Assembly: GCA_947501565.1 (NCBI GenBank)
Contig: CANMWJ010000015.1
Coordinates: 50,688-114,687 of the forward strand
Source: an uncultured Marinobacterium sp.
GTDB lineage: Bacteria; Pseudomonadota; Gammaproteobacteria; Pseudomonadales; Balneatricaceae
Direction of reading: 5' to 3'
Length of the DNA: 64,000 nucleotides
The stretch's first letter is position 1. Each line of letters opens with the position of its first letter. A program made the position numbers and the translations under genes. This document shows positions 43,505 through 53,600 of the stretch, one piece after another. The notes under the pieces were generated by a model. It saw nothing but the letters and a program-made list of their open reading frames with translations, made no database searches and was not told the origin of the DNA.

Positions 43505-46500
43505 ATGTCCGACCGACTCTGCGACAGCAGTGTGTTGCTGTCACCTCTTACCGACCTTCTACAGCAACGCCTGTCTGCCGAAATGGCCACGCAGGTGACC
43601 GACTTTTCAAGTCATTACTATCAGACCGCAACCCACGAAGAGCTGAACGAGCGCTCGCTAGAGAACCTGTACGGTGCAACCCTGTCGTGCTGGCAGTTCC
43701 TGCAGGCGTTTAACGACGATGAGCCTAAGCTGCGTCTCTACAACCCGGATCTTGAACAGCACGGCTGGCGCGCCCAGCACACTGTGATCGAAGTTGTGCA
43801 GGCGGACATGCCGTTCCTGGTGGACTCGGTGCGCATGGCGCTCAACCGGCGCGGTCTGGTGATTCACACCATCCACAATGCCATCCTCTACACGCGCCGT
43901 GATGATAAGGGTGAACTGTTGGCATTGTGTGATAAGTCGGACACTGATGCCAAGGCAGAATCGGTTATCTATCTGGAAGTGGACCGCACCAGCGATGATG
44001 CGGAGCTGAAAGAGATCCACGCTGACCTGATCAAGGTCCTCAAACACGTGCACATTGCGGTTGCCGATTACCCGGCGATGCAGGCACGCGCAGCAGCGAT
44101 GCTGGAAGAGCTGGATAAGCAGGGCGCTCAGGAAGATATTCAGGATTTCCTGCGCTGGATGCTGGCCGACCACTTCACCTTCCTCGGTTATGACGAGATC
44201 CGTATCGACGGTGATCAGGTGGTGCCGGTAGACGGTACCGAACTGGGTATCTTCAAACTGGATAAAACCGGCGCGTCCGGCCGCCGTCTGGAAGAGCTAC
44301 GCGACTCCGAGCGCGATTTCCTGCTGGAGCCGTCTCCCCTGATGTTCGCCAAGGATGCCCGCAACTCGCTGGTGCACCGTCCGGCTTACATCGATCGCAT
44401 TGTGCTGAAGCAGTTTGACGATGAGGGCAACGTGATCGGCAAGATCCGTTTCCACGGTCTCTACACCTCCGCGGTGTACTCGCAGCCGATGTCCGCCATT
44501 CCTGTGGTACGTGACAAAGCCAACGCCGTACTGGAACGCAGCGGTTTCGACCGTCGCAGCCACAACGGTAAACACCTGCTGCAGATCATGAACGATCTGC
44601 CGCGTGACGAGCTGTTGCTGACCACCGAACAACAGCTGCTGGAGATCGCCATGGGCATCTTCAGCCTGAACGAACGCCGCAAGGCGCGACTGCTGGTGCG
44701 CGCGGACCGTTGCAACCAGTTCATGACCTTCCTGTATTTCGTACCGCGTGACATCTTCACCACCGCGCTGCGTCTGCAGGTGCAGGATCTGCTGGTGAAA
44801 GCGACCGGCGCGACCGGCACCGAATTTACCACCACCTTCACCGAATCCGTGCTGGCCCGTGTGCAGTTTGTTTTGCGCATCGACCCGGACAATCCACCGG
44901 CAGTGGATATGGCGAAGCTGGAAGCGGACGTGGTGAATGTCTCCCGCGACTGGAGTGATGAGCTGCACGCGGCACTGACCGATATCTGTGGCGAAGAGCA
45001 GGGCAACCGCCTGCTGCACAACTACCGTTATGCGTTCACCAGCGCCTACCGCGAGCACTTCGGTCCGGCCAGCGCTGTGTATGATATTCAGCGCATCGAA
45101 GCTCTGGGTGAAGGCAAACCGATCACCATGAGTTTCTACCGCGTGCTGGAGCAGAGCTCCGAGTTGCTGCGCTTCAAACTGTTCAACGCTGATGAACCGC
45201 TGGTGCTGTCCGACGTAATTCCGGTACTGGAAAACCTCGGCATGCGCGTGGTGGGTGAGCACCCATACGCGGTACGTCGCGCGGACGGCAAACAGTTCTG
45301 GATGCACGACTTCACCCTTATCTATCAGGGCGGTGAGCCGGTGGTACTGGAGGAGGTGCAGGATGTATTCCAGAACGCCTTCGCCAACATCTGGAGCGGC
45401 CGTGCCGAAAACGACGAATTCAACCAGCTGGTGATCGGCGCCAACCTGAACTGGCGCGAAGTGGCGATGCTGCGTGCCTACGCACGCTACAGCCAGCAGA
45501 TCCGTTTTGGTTTCTCCCAGCCGTATATCGCCGGTGCGCTCTCCAGCCACATTCAGGTGACCCGTCTGCTGGTGGCGCTGTTCCGTGCCCGTTTCCAGCC
45601 GAGCCGTCAGGACAGTGATAAGGTGACCGCGCTGGCGTCACGTATCGAATCCAGCATCATCGACGCGTTGGATAAGGTTGAGAACCTGAACGAAGACCAG
45701 ATCCTGCGTCGTTTCCTGGAGCTGATCAAAGCGACCCTGCGTACCAGCTTCTTCCAGCGTGACGCGCAGAACGAACTGAAAGATTACTTCTCCTTCAAAC
45801 TGAGCCCGCAGCTGATCAGCGACATCCCGCTGCCGCGCCCGATGTTTGAGGTGTTTGTCTACTCCGCTCGCGTTGAAGGTGTTCACCTGCGTGGCGGCAA
45901 GGTCGCCCGTGGTGGCCTGCGCTGGTCCGACCGTCTGGAAGACTACCGCACCGAGGTGCTGGGTCTGGTGAAAGCACAGCAGGTGAAAAACTCCGTGATC
46001 GTGCCGGTGGGCGCGAAGGGTGGATTCGTCGCCAAGCAACTGCCAACAACCGGTGGCCGTGAAGCCTGGCTGAACGAAGGGATTGCCAGCTACAAGATCT
46101 TTATCAGCGCGCTGCTGGATATCACCGATAACCTGGTAGCCGGTGAAGTGGTACCTCCGGTGGACGTGGTACGTCACGATGAGGACGACCCGTACTTCGT
46201 AGTCGCAGCAGACAAAGGCACCGCGACCTTCTCCGATATCGCCAACGAGATCGCCGAAAGCCGTGGTTTCTGGCTGGGTGATGCGTTCGCGTCCGGTGGC
46301 TCTCAGGGTTACGACCACAAAGGCATGGGCATCACTGCCCGTGGTGCCTGGGAATCTGTGAAGCTGCACTTCCGCGAGCTGGGTATCGACACCCAGACCC
46401 AGGAGTTCACCGCCATCGGTATCGGCGATATGGCCGGTGACGTATTCGGTAACGGCATGCTGCTCTCCGAGCATATCCGTCTCTGTGCGGCGTTTAACCA

Positions 46501-48331
46501 CATGCACATCTTTGTCGATCCAAATCCGGATGCGGCCAGCAGCTACAAGGAGCGTGAGCGTATGTTCGCACTGCCGCGTTCCAGCTGGGAGGACTACAAC
46601 GCCGAGCTTATCTCCGCCGGTGGTGGCATCTTCAACCGTGGTGCCAAGTGGATCGATATCAGTCCGCAGATGAAAGAGCGCTTTGCGATTGAGGCTGACC
46701 GCATGACGCCGAACGATCTGATCAACGCGCTGATGAAAGCACCGGTGGATCTGATCTGGAACGGCGGTATCGGTACCTACGTGAAAGCGACTCACGAAAG
46801 CCACGCTGACGTGGGTGACAAAGCTAACGATGGACTGCGCGTGAACGGCAACGAACTACGCTGCCGTGTACTGGGCGAGGGCGGTAACCTCGGCTTCACC
46901 CAGCTGGGCCGTATGGAGTTCTGTGCTAACGGCGGTAAGTCCAACACCGACTTTATCGATAACGCTGGTGGTGTGGATTGCTCCGACCACGAGGTCAACA
47001 TCAAGATCCTGCTCAACGAAGTGGTGGCCAACGGCGATCTGACCGTGAAGCAGCGTAACGCGCTGCTGCGTGATATGACCGACGAAGTGGCGGATCTGGT
47101 ACTGCACAACAACTACGAGCAGGCGCAGGCGATCAGTATCGCGCAGAGCCATGCGCGCCGTTCCATGGATGAATACACCCGCCTGATCAACCGTCTGGAA
47201 GATGAAGGCAAGCTGGATCGCGCACTGGAGTTCATCCCGTCCGAAGAGCAGCTACAGGAGAACAAGATCAACGGCCGCGGTCTGACCCGTCCGGAACTCT
47301 CCGTACTGATCTCCTACGTGAAGGCTGAGCTGAAAGAGGGCCTGATCGATAGCTGGATCACCGGAGATGGTTACCTGAGCCGTGAGGTGATGACTGCCTT
47401 CCCGCAGACACTGATCGATGGTTACAGCGAGCAGATCGACCAGCACCGCCTGCGCCGCGAGATCATCGCGACCCAGATCGCCAATGGCATGGTGAACACC
47501 ATGGGTATCACCTTCGCTGAGCGCCTGAGCCAGATGTCCGGCTCTGCCTTTGAAGAGGTGGCCGCCAGCTACGTTATCGCCCGCGACGTGTTTGGCATCC
47601 GCCTGCTGTGGGATGAGATCGAAGCACTGGATAACAAGGTCGACGCCGCGCTGCAACAGCAGATGATGGCTGACCTAATCCGTATGGGACGCCGTGCGAC
47701 CTACTGGTTCGTACGCCATCAGCGTCCGGGCATGGACGTGTCCGGTGCTGTCGAGCAGTTCCGTCCGGCGGTACAGCAACTCAGCAATCAGCTGCAGACC
47801 CTGCTGAACGGTGAGCCGCTGGAGCGCTGGCAGCAGAAACACGACGAGCTGACCGCTGCCGGTGTACCGGCTGAGCTGGCGGCTGTTGTCGCGGGTGCCG
47901 ACAGTCTCTACGCGCTGCTGGGTGTGATCCAGGCGGCGGAAGAGACCAACCAGCCGCTGGAGAAAGTTGCACAGATCCACTTCGGTCTGGGCGACCGCCT
48001 GCAACTGCACTGGTTCGACCACCAGGTGAAGGAGCTGGAGACCAGCAACCATTGGGAGACCATGGCACGCGACGGTTTCCGCGAAGACCTGACCCGGCAC
48101 CAGCAGGCGATCACCGTCAGCGTGCTGAGCGCGCAGGTTGAGACCTGTGAAGACGCACCGGAAGCAGATCAGTGTGGTGAAGCGCTGGTGGATCGCTGGT
48201 TCGAGAGCAACGCAACCCTGCTGAATCGCTGGCAGCGTCTGCTTAACGACATCCGCAACAGTGCGCAGCAGGATTTCGCCATCTACACCGTGGCGATCCG
48301 TGAGCTGCTGGAGCTGGCGCAGGCGAAATAA
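43505..48331 (+). CDS. gdhB: NAD-specific glutamate dehydrogenase, 180-kDa class
   Basis: A 1608-residue NAD-dependent glutamate dehydrogenase of the GDH-180 class known from Pseudomonas, Psychrobacter and Streptomyces. It deaminates glutamate to 2-oxoglutarate and ammonium. A long N-terminal regulatory region (about 700 residues, with ACT-like segments such as QADMPFLVDSVRMALNRRG) precedes the catalytic core: GGLRWSDRLEDYRTEVLGLV, KNSVIVPVGAKGGFVAK, GIGDMAGDVFGNGML. Codon bias suggests high expression. It lies just after the TAXI operon, consistent with a glutamate-uptake and catabolism module. Confidence 0.97.
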   Translation: MSDRLCDSSVLLSPLTDLLQQRLSAEMATQVTDFSSHYYQTATHEELNERSLENLYGATLSCWQFLQAFNDDEPKLRLYNPDLEQHGWRAQHTVIEVVQADMPFLVDSVRMALNRRGLVIHTIHNAILYTRRDDKGELLALCDKSDTDAKAESVIYLEVDRTSDDAELKEIHADLIKVLKHVHIAVADYPAMQARAAAMLEELDKQGAQEDIQDFLRWMLADHFTFLGYDEIRIDGDQVVPVDGTELGIFKLDKTGASGRRLEELRDSERDFLLEPSPLMFAKDARNSLVHRPAYIDRIVLKQFDDEGNVIGKIRFHGLYTSAVYSQPMSAIPVVRDKANAVLERSGFDRRSHNGKHLLQIMNDLPRDELLLTTEQQLLEIAMGIFSLNERRKARLLVRADRCNQFMTFLYFVPRDIFTTALRLQVQDLLVKATGATGTEFTTTFTESVLARVQFVLRIDPDNPPAVDMAKLEADVVNVSRDWSDELHAALTDICGEEQGNRLLHNYRYAFTSAYREHFGPASAVYDIQRIEALGEGKPITMSFYRVLEQSSELLRFKLFNADEPLVLSDVIPVLENLGMRVVGEHPYAVRRADGKQFWMHDFTLIYQGGEPVVLEEVQDVFQNAFANIWSGRAENDEFNQLVIGANLNWREVAMLRAYARYSQQIRFGFSQPYIAGALSSHIQVTRLLVALFRARFQPSRQDSDKVTALASRIESSIIDALDKVENLNEDQILRRFLELIKATLRTSFFQRDAQNELKDYFSFKLSPQLISDIPLPRPMFEVFVYSARVEGVHLRGGKVARGGLRWSDRLEDYRTEVLGLVKAQQVKNSVIVPVGAKGGFVAKQLPTTGGREAWLNEGIASYKIFISALLDITDNLVAGEVVPPVDVVRHDEDDPYFVVAADKGTATFSDIANEIAESRGFWLGDAFASGGSQGYDHKGMGITARGAWESVKLHFRELGIDTQTQEFTAIGIGDMAGDVFGNGMLLSEHIRLCAAFNHMHIFVDPNPDAASSYKERERMFALPRSSWEDYNAELISAGGGIFNRGAKWIDISPQMKERFAIEADRMTPNDLINALMKAPVDLIWNGGIGTYVKATHESHADVGDKANDGLRVNGNELRCRVLGEGGNLGFTQLGRMEFCANGGKSNTDFIDNAGGVDCSDHEVNIKILLNEVVANGDLTVKQRNALLRDMTDEVADLVLHNNYEQAQAISIAQSHARRSMDEYTRLINRLEDEGKLDRALEFIPSEEQLQENKINGRGLTRPELSVLISYVKAELKEGLIDSWITGDGYLSREVMTAFPQTLIDGYSEQIDQHRLRREIIATQIANGMVNTMGITFAERLSQMSGSAFEEVAASYVIARDVFGIRLLWDEIEALDNKVDAALQQQMMADLIRMGRRATYWFVRHQRPGMDVSGAVEQFRPAVQQLSNQLQTLLNGEPLERWQQKHDELTAAGVPAELAAVVAGADSLYALLGVIQAAEETNQPLEKVAQIHFGLGDRLQLHWFDHQVKELETSNHWETMARDGFREDLTRHQQAITVSVLSAQVETCEDAPEADQCGEALVDRWFESNATLLNRWQRLLNDIRNSAQQDFAIYTVAIRELLELAQAK

Positions 48332-48360
48332 TCCCGCAAGACGATAAATGACGATCAGTC

Positions 48361-48388
48361 AGTAACGGTTCAGTTCTGGACCGTTACT
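48361..48388 (+). terminator. Hairpin after gdhB
   Basis: AGTAACGGTTCA and TGGACCGTTACT form a 12-bp stem with one G-T pair, with no T run after it. A second hairpin, GCTACGACA/TGTCGTAGC (48416-48444), follows. Confidence 0.6.
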
Positions 48389-48485
48389 CTTCCTGAACAG
48401 TTAATAGAAAACAGCGCTACGACAGGCAAAGGGTTTGTCGTAGCAACTTGAATGTATAACGAACAAACACAGACGTGATGCCATC

Positions 48486-48713
48486 ATGACTACTCAGAAC
48501 CTGTTTCGCCCGGCAAACCTGATTCAATTCGCGCTGAAAGTGCGCCAGATCGCTGAAGACAGCTGGTGGGTATACCGCTACGAGATCGGTCGCAGCGGCA
48601 AACTGCACCCGAAATCCCGCGTGGTTTTCTTCGGCCAGAGCCAGGATGAAGCCAACAGCTGGATCGCACGCCAGAAGGAAGAAGCCACCATCTACGTGCT
48701 TTCCGATAACTAA
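48486..48713 (+). CDS. Small conserved-looking hypothetical protein
   Basis: A 75-residue soluble protein (MTTQNLFRPANLIQFALKVR ... WWVYRYEIGRSGKLHPKSRV ... EATIYVLSDN). The rich content of Trp, Tyr and basic residues and low-rare-codon usage like that of gdhB argue that it is expressed. No family recognised. It is 154 bases after gdhB, beyond two hairpins. Confidence 0.65.
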   Translation: MTTQNLFRPANLIQFALKVRQIAEDSWWVYRYEIGRSGKLHPKSRVVFFGQSQDEANSWIARQKEEATIYVLSDN

Positions 48714-48716
48714 GGC

Positions 48717-48993
48717 GGAGCCTGCGAACAAGTCCGAAACGCCTCTGGCTTTCAGAGCAATTCGAGATCAAGGCAGCGATTACAGGCATGCTGGTTGCAC
48801 GTCGAAAATCGCTAACGCAGAGATCGTGTTGCCCGTGTGACGGACCACTGAAAGCCCCAAAGGGCGGGTGCTAAAACAGCCTCCTGCTTTGTCAGCCAGC
48901 TTGGAAAGGACCAGTCATTCCACTGCGCTGTCTTTCGCGCATGAGGCTGTTTTATCGCCCGCAGAGAAAGTCTCGGACTTATTCGCAGGCTCC
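48717..48993. mobile_element. Candidate MITE with nested inverted repeats
   Basis: Ends are 21-bp inverted repeats (GGAGCCTGCGAA...AAGTCCGA, 48717-48737 and 48973-48993) with one mismatch. Inside lie two further inverted pairs: GGCTTTCAG/CTGAAAGCC (48747 and 48848) and a 20-bp pair ending TAAAACAGCCTC (48864-48883 and 48943-48962, two mismatches). No transposase is encoded and no clear target duplication is seen. It abuts the stop codon of the gene at 48713. Confidence 0.55.
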
Positions 48994-49044
48994 TTGTTTT
49001 TCAGGAAAACCAACGTGTTAACGATTGGCCTTCGCATTGCGGAG

Positions 49045-49079
49045 CCCGACGTTGATCTGAACGTTCTCCGTCGGGTTTC
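49045..49079 (+). terminator. Terminator-like hairpin
   Basis: CCCGACG and CGTCGGG around a 17-base loop containing AACGTT, followed by TTTCG and, 10 bases on, TTTTTT. Confidence 0.5.
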
Positions 49080-49142
49080 GCGGTGTCTTTTTTGGTCTAC
49101 GCTTAATCGACACGGTCAGGTTTTCTGAACCAGATTCGGGAA

Positions 49143-49302
49143 TAAAAAAATCACCTCGTACTTGCTCGCGGGGTGGCCCTTACATGTTCCCGTTTCAACA
49201 CCGCTTCGGCTCTTGCGCATATGCCGGAGCGGTGGAAAGCAACTTTATCCGCGTTGCTTTCTCCCCAGGCAGCCGCACCGGCAACGGTGTGGCTGTTTTT
49301 CT
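49143..49302. ncRNA. Candidate structured RNA: four stacked hairpins bounded by opposed terminators
   Basis: In order: CACCTCG/CGGGGTG (49152-49175), CACCGCTTCGGC/GCCGGAGCGGTG (49199-49234), GAAAGCAAC/GTTGCTTTC (49235-49261) and CAGCCGCACC/GGTGTGGCTG (49270-49295). The last is followed by TTTTTCTTT on the plus strand; the first is followed by TTTTTTTATT on the minus strand. Hairpins two and three abut with no gap. No ORF fits. Either an RNA of 100-150 bases in one direction or a complex bidirectional terminator. Confidence 0.45.
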
Positions 49303-49421
49303 TTGTATGTCTCTTTAATTGGGTGGACCCGTCAGGCATCGCTGCGCGATGGCTGACCTGCGTTGATCAGGCATGTTGTCGTAGGAGAAACCGACGAATT
49401 ACACGATTGGATAGTGTGTTG

Positions 49422-49546
49422 CGTTGGGAGTCGCTGGCGCTCGTCGCCAACCTACGGGTACGGAGTAGGTTGGCGACGAGCGAAGCGACTCCCAACATGG
49501 TGTTTTAAGCGGGGTAGGTTGGCCATTGCGCAGCAATGCCCAACAT
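49422..49546. repeat. Three REP-like elements
   Basis: Units at 49422-49455, 49465-49497 and 49514-49546. The first two are inverted copies of each other (BIME-like pair with a 9-base spacer); the third has the CCATTGCGCAGCAATG core. They end just before the stop of the response-regulator gene. Confidence 0.8.
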
Positions 49547-49552
49547 CTGAGT

Positions 49553-50599
49553 CTAGAGAGGCAACAACACCCGAATGGCGCCGTTGTCTTCAATTTCCAA
49601 CAACTGGCCCTGTAGCTGCTGTGCCAGCTTCTCAATCTGTTGCAACAGGTGCTTGGCCCAGATATCACGGCTGAATATCGCCTGACCGATGGTTTGCTCT
49701 ACGGTCAACAGGAGGTGATCCTGCTGCGCTGACGGTTGCATACTGATCTTCAGATCGTTGCCGCTGGCTTGCACGATCACCAGTTCAACCGCGCTGGTAA
49801 TCAACTGGCGCAATAGCTTGAGGTCGGTTTTGATCTGCGCGGGCAGTTGCGGATCGATGCTGTAATCCAGTAGCCAGCCGTCTCGGCGGCTCTGGGGCAG
49901 GAAGGTGTGCAACACCTCGTTCATCAGCGTGATCGGTTCGACCATCTCCGCCTGATAAACCCTTTCATCCTCTTTCAGCAGGTTGATGCTGTTATGCAGG
50001 CGTTGGTGCTGGGCGTGCAGATTGGCGCTGATATCTTTAGCAACCGGGTTGAGGTCGAACTGCTGCAGACGTTGGCTCTGCTGCATGATCGGTTCGATCT
50101 GCTGATCCAGTTGCGCAGCTGCGGTTTGCAGAAGTTCGTTGTCTGCGGCGGCGCTGCCCGGTGCGGCTGCTGCTTGCTGACGGGCGCTTTTGATGTCGCG
50201 GTAGGAGCGCAGGGCAACAACCACGGAGGTTAACAGGCGGGAGGCGGACAGCTCTGCCTTGCTCAGATAATCGTTGATGTCGTAGTTAACGATCACCTGC
50301 GCTTCCGGCGCGTAACCGGGGTGGCCGGTACGCAGGACGATACGGATATCGCGGTTGTTCAGTTCGTTGCGGATATATTCAACCAGCAGCAGACCTTCAT
50401 TGTCGGTCTCCATCACCACGTCGAGCAGGGCGAGAGCGATATCCGGATGTTGCGCCAGTTGCTCTTTGGCTTCGGCGCTGCTCATGGCGCTGATCAGCTC
50501 AATCGGGCGTTGTTCAAACTCGTACCCGCGAAAGATCATGCGGGTAATGCCGTGGATCCCTTCTTCGTCGTCAACGACCAGTACTTTCCAGGGTGTCAT
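49553..50599 (-). CDS. Response regulator with a degenerate kinase-like C-terminal domain
   Basis: A 348-residue protein. Residues 1-140 are a receiver domain (VLVVDDEEGIHGITRM; phospho-acceptor Asp in LALLDVVME; conserved Thr and Lys in RTGHPG and YLSKAE). A glutamine-rich coiled region (160-220) follows. Residues 225-348 have the spacing of a histidine-kinase HATPase domain (LKLLRQLITSAVELV) but lack the N, G1 and G2 boxes, so ATP binding is unlikely. Downstream of the AraC-fusion gene by 42 bases, same operon. Confidence 0.85.
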   Translation of the reverse strand: MTPWKVLVVDDEEGIHGITRMIFRGYEFEQRPIELISAMSSAEAKEQLAQHPDIALALLDVVMETDNEGLLLVEYIRNELNNRDIRIVLRTGHPGYAPEAQVIVNYDINDYLSKAELSASRLLTSVVVALRSYRDIKSARQQAAAAPGSAAADNELLQTAAAQLDQQIEPIMQQSQRLQQFDLNPVAKDISANLHAQHQRLHNSINLLKEDERVYQAEMVEPITLMNEVLHTFLPQSRRDGWLLDYSIDPQLPAQIKTDLKLLRQLITSAVELVIVQASGNDLKISMQPSAQQDHLLLTVEQTIGQAIFSRDIWAKHLLQQIEKLAQQLQGQLLEIEDNGAIRVLLPL

Positions 50600-50641
50600 A
50601 TGCTGCTGATAGCTTCTTGTAAATAGTTATTATTTGAACGT

Positions 50642-53600
50642 TTATTTTGCCAGTAAAGCGAGGCGCTGTGCCAGTTGTTTTACCTTGGCGCGTGCGCCCC
50701 ATTTCTCATAGAACCAGCGCGCTTCGTTAAAGCAGAATCGCGCCAGTGTACGTTGATCCTGCGCGTCGAGATAGTCGGCGTAACGCTCGAAGATCAGTGC
50801 CCGGTGAAAGCTGAACTGCTGCTTTTCTGTGGCACTCAGTGCCTGCTCGAAAAACTGCGCCGGATCGCTACCGTCCAGTCGCGCTTTCTCCGCCTGCAGC
50901 AGGTAGAGCTGGCCGTTGAAGTTGGCGGGGCAGTGGCGTGCCCAGATCTCCAGGCGGGACTCCAACCGCGCCACCTCGAGCTGGCGGCGTTTACTGAGGC
51001 CAGATTGCTGCTGACCCTGTATCAGGCGCATCAATGCGGTACAAAACAGCGCTTCGCTCACACAGAAATAACCGGGTAACTCGTTCTCCAACGAAGCCTC
51101 CCAGCTATAGAGCTGCGGCCAGAGCTGCTGTTCATCCAGCAACAGGGCAGAAGTGATCACGGCAACCGCCTGCCAGCCATCCTCGTAGACCGGGGTTGCA
51201 CACATCGGCTGGTCACCGGTCAGGCAATCGATCATACGGATGATCGAGCGATCGAGGCGGTTGGCCTGATGGTGCTGCTGCAGCTGGAGCATCTGTGCGT
51301 GCTGTTGCTGCAACTGGGCACGTTGGTCGGCAAGGGGGCTATCGCTGAACAGATCGAGCTGCGCGCGCAACTGGCGACACTCACTCTGCATCAACCATTG
51401 CCCGTTGCGCTCTGCCAGCGTTTCGAGTTGGGCGAGCTGGGTTTGTACCTGATCCAGCGGGCTGAACCAGTGTTGCACCTGGCTGCTGTGAAGTAGCGCT
51501 GCACTTAGCGCGATCTTCGAGTTTTCTTCGGGATCGGTTTGCTGCAGGTTGCCGTAGCGATTTGCCAGCTGCATGCCCTGCGCAGAGAAGGTTTGCGCGA
51601 GGGAGTAATCGGCGCAGAACCAACCCGCAACCCAGGCGTAGCTGACAAAGGCAAAGGCCGTAAGGTCACTGCGACCATGACGCAGACTGATCTCTGTCAT
51701 ACACCCAATAGCACAGGCCGCAAGCAGAGGTTGGCTCTGGCTGCGGGCAAGCAGGCTGATCTGCTCGAGAACCTTTAGGCAGATCTGTTGTGTTTCGTCC
51801 GTCAGCGGCTGCACGTCCACCAACGCCTGAGCGTTGAACTCTTCAGTAATAAAGTCGAGCTGTTTGAGCAACAGCGCGAGCTGGGTGGTGCTGTCTTCGG
51901 GTAGCGCCTGATCGAGCAGAGGGAGTTGATTGAGCAGCAGTGATAGTGCGTTTTTAAGATCACCCTGTTGCTGCTGGATTCGTGCCCGCAGCAGTGCGGC
52001 CCGTCCGGTTTCAGTGGCGGTCTGCGGGCGTTGGCTGAGCGATCGCAACCGGTCCTCTGCCGCGTCAATCTCCCCGGCTTGTATCTCCAGATCGGCACAG
52101 AGCAATAAGCGACCGTTGACGTTCGGCAAGCCTTCAAACTCCGGTAGTATGCAGGCTTGGTCCATATACCCGCTGGCTTCGGCGTATTGGTGTTCGCTAC
52201 GGGCGATCTCTGTAGCTTGCAGCGCCAGCTTTAGTTGTTGTTGCAATAGGGTTGGCGTCAGCGCTGCGCTCTTGGTGTGCGAAAAGTGATGCAGCACCGC
52301 AGATAGCTCAGCAAGTGTTGGCGTTTCAGGCAAAGTCACCAGCAGGCTTTCAGCAAAACGCCGATGGTGATCCTCACGGTCAGACGTGGAGATCTGACCG
52401 TAAAAATGCTGCCACAATGCCTGGTCGGCAAAGCGGTACAGGGTTTTATCGCTGTCCTCACTCTGCGCCACGATCAAACCGATCTGCTCGCAGGGCCAGA
52501 AGTGAATCGCCAGACGTGCCAATGGGTTGTCGGTTACCTGCGCCAGTGTATTGAGGTCAAACTGCTCCCCGGCAACCGCCGCCCAATCCAGCAGCTCCCG
52601 GCTGAAGTGGCTCAGACCGAACAGTTTAGGTTGCAGCACCTCATTGCGGTCCTCCGCCTCCAGCCAACTGACATCCTGCGCTGGAGCGGATGACGGGGTA
52701 ACCGCGCCTATCTCAACGGGTTTGACCTGTGCGCGGTATTCGCTGGGGGCGACACCCATCCAGCGCTTGAACGCTTTCTGGAATGCCGATTGGTTGGAGA
52801 AACCCAGTTGGAAGGAGATTTCGCCAAAGCTGAGCTGACCACGCTGGATCAGCTGCAGACAGACTTCGCGTCGGGTCTGATCGTAGATCTCCTGAAAGTT
52901 GCTGCCTTGCTGGCCGAGTTTGCGCTGCAGGGTCCGCAGGCTCAGCCCGACGGATGCCGCGATCTGCTCACGGCGCACGGTGCCGCCGCCCTCAGCAAGT
53001 TGCTGACGGATAAGGTTTCGGGTCTGCGCCGTGAGCGCGTTTTGCAAAGCCGCTTTCGAAAGTAGGGAATCGGCAAACTCCCGGTGCAGGTGATGCATCT
53101 CGCTGTTGGCATCGACGCAGGCCAGGTTCATATATTCGCTGCCCAGCGACAGTTGGTTACGGGCTGCGCCGAACTCCACCTCGGCGGCGAAGAACTGCTG
53201 GTAGGGCTGGGTATTGTCCGGCTCCGGCAGCGTCAGGCGCACGTAACGGGCCGGTATCTGGTGGCCGGTGAGCCAGCGGGGCCAGTTGATCAGGCAGGCG
53301 AGAAAGTACTCCACCACATGGGGCGCATTGTCGTTGAGCTCCAGCGTCAGCTCCGTCTCCTCAACCCCCTGTTCCATCTGCAACACCGCACCTTCAAACA
53401 GCAGTGGCAGGTAATCGATCAGCGTCTGGTAGGCCTGTTCGAGGGTAGGGGAGGTGGACATCAGGAAGCCAATGGAGCCGAGCATCCTGGGTTGGGTAGC
53501 TTCGCCGAGGCTGAGCGCGATCAGCGGGTTGTCGCTGATCTCTGCCAGTCGATCCAGTATCTGCGGATAGTGTGAGGCCGGAAAGCGAGCGCCGGGTTTG

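Noticed and set aside
44297..46804. Two long minus-strand ORFs (417 and 388 codons)
   Set aside because: They are shadows of the gdhB coding sequence, whose biased codons leave the opposite frame open; no family is recognisable.
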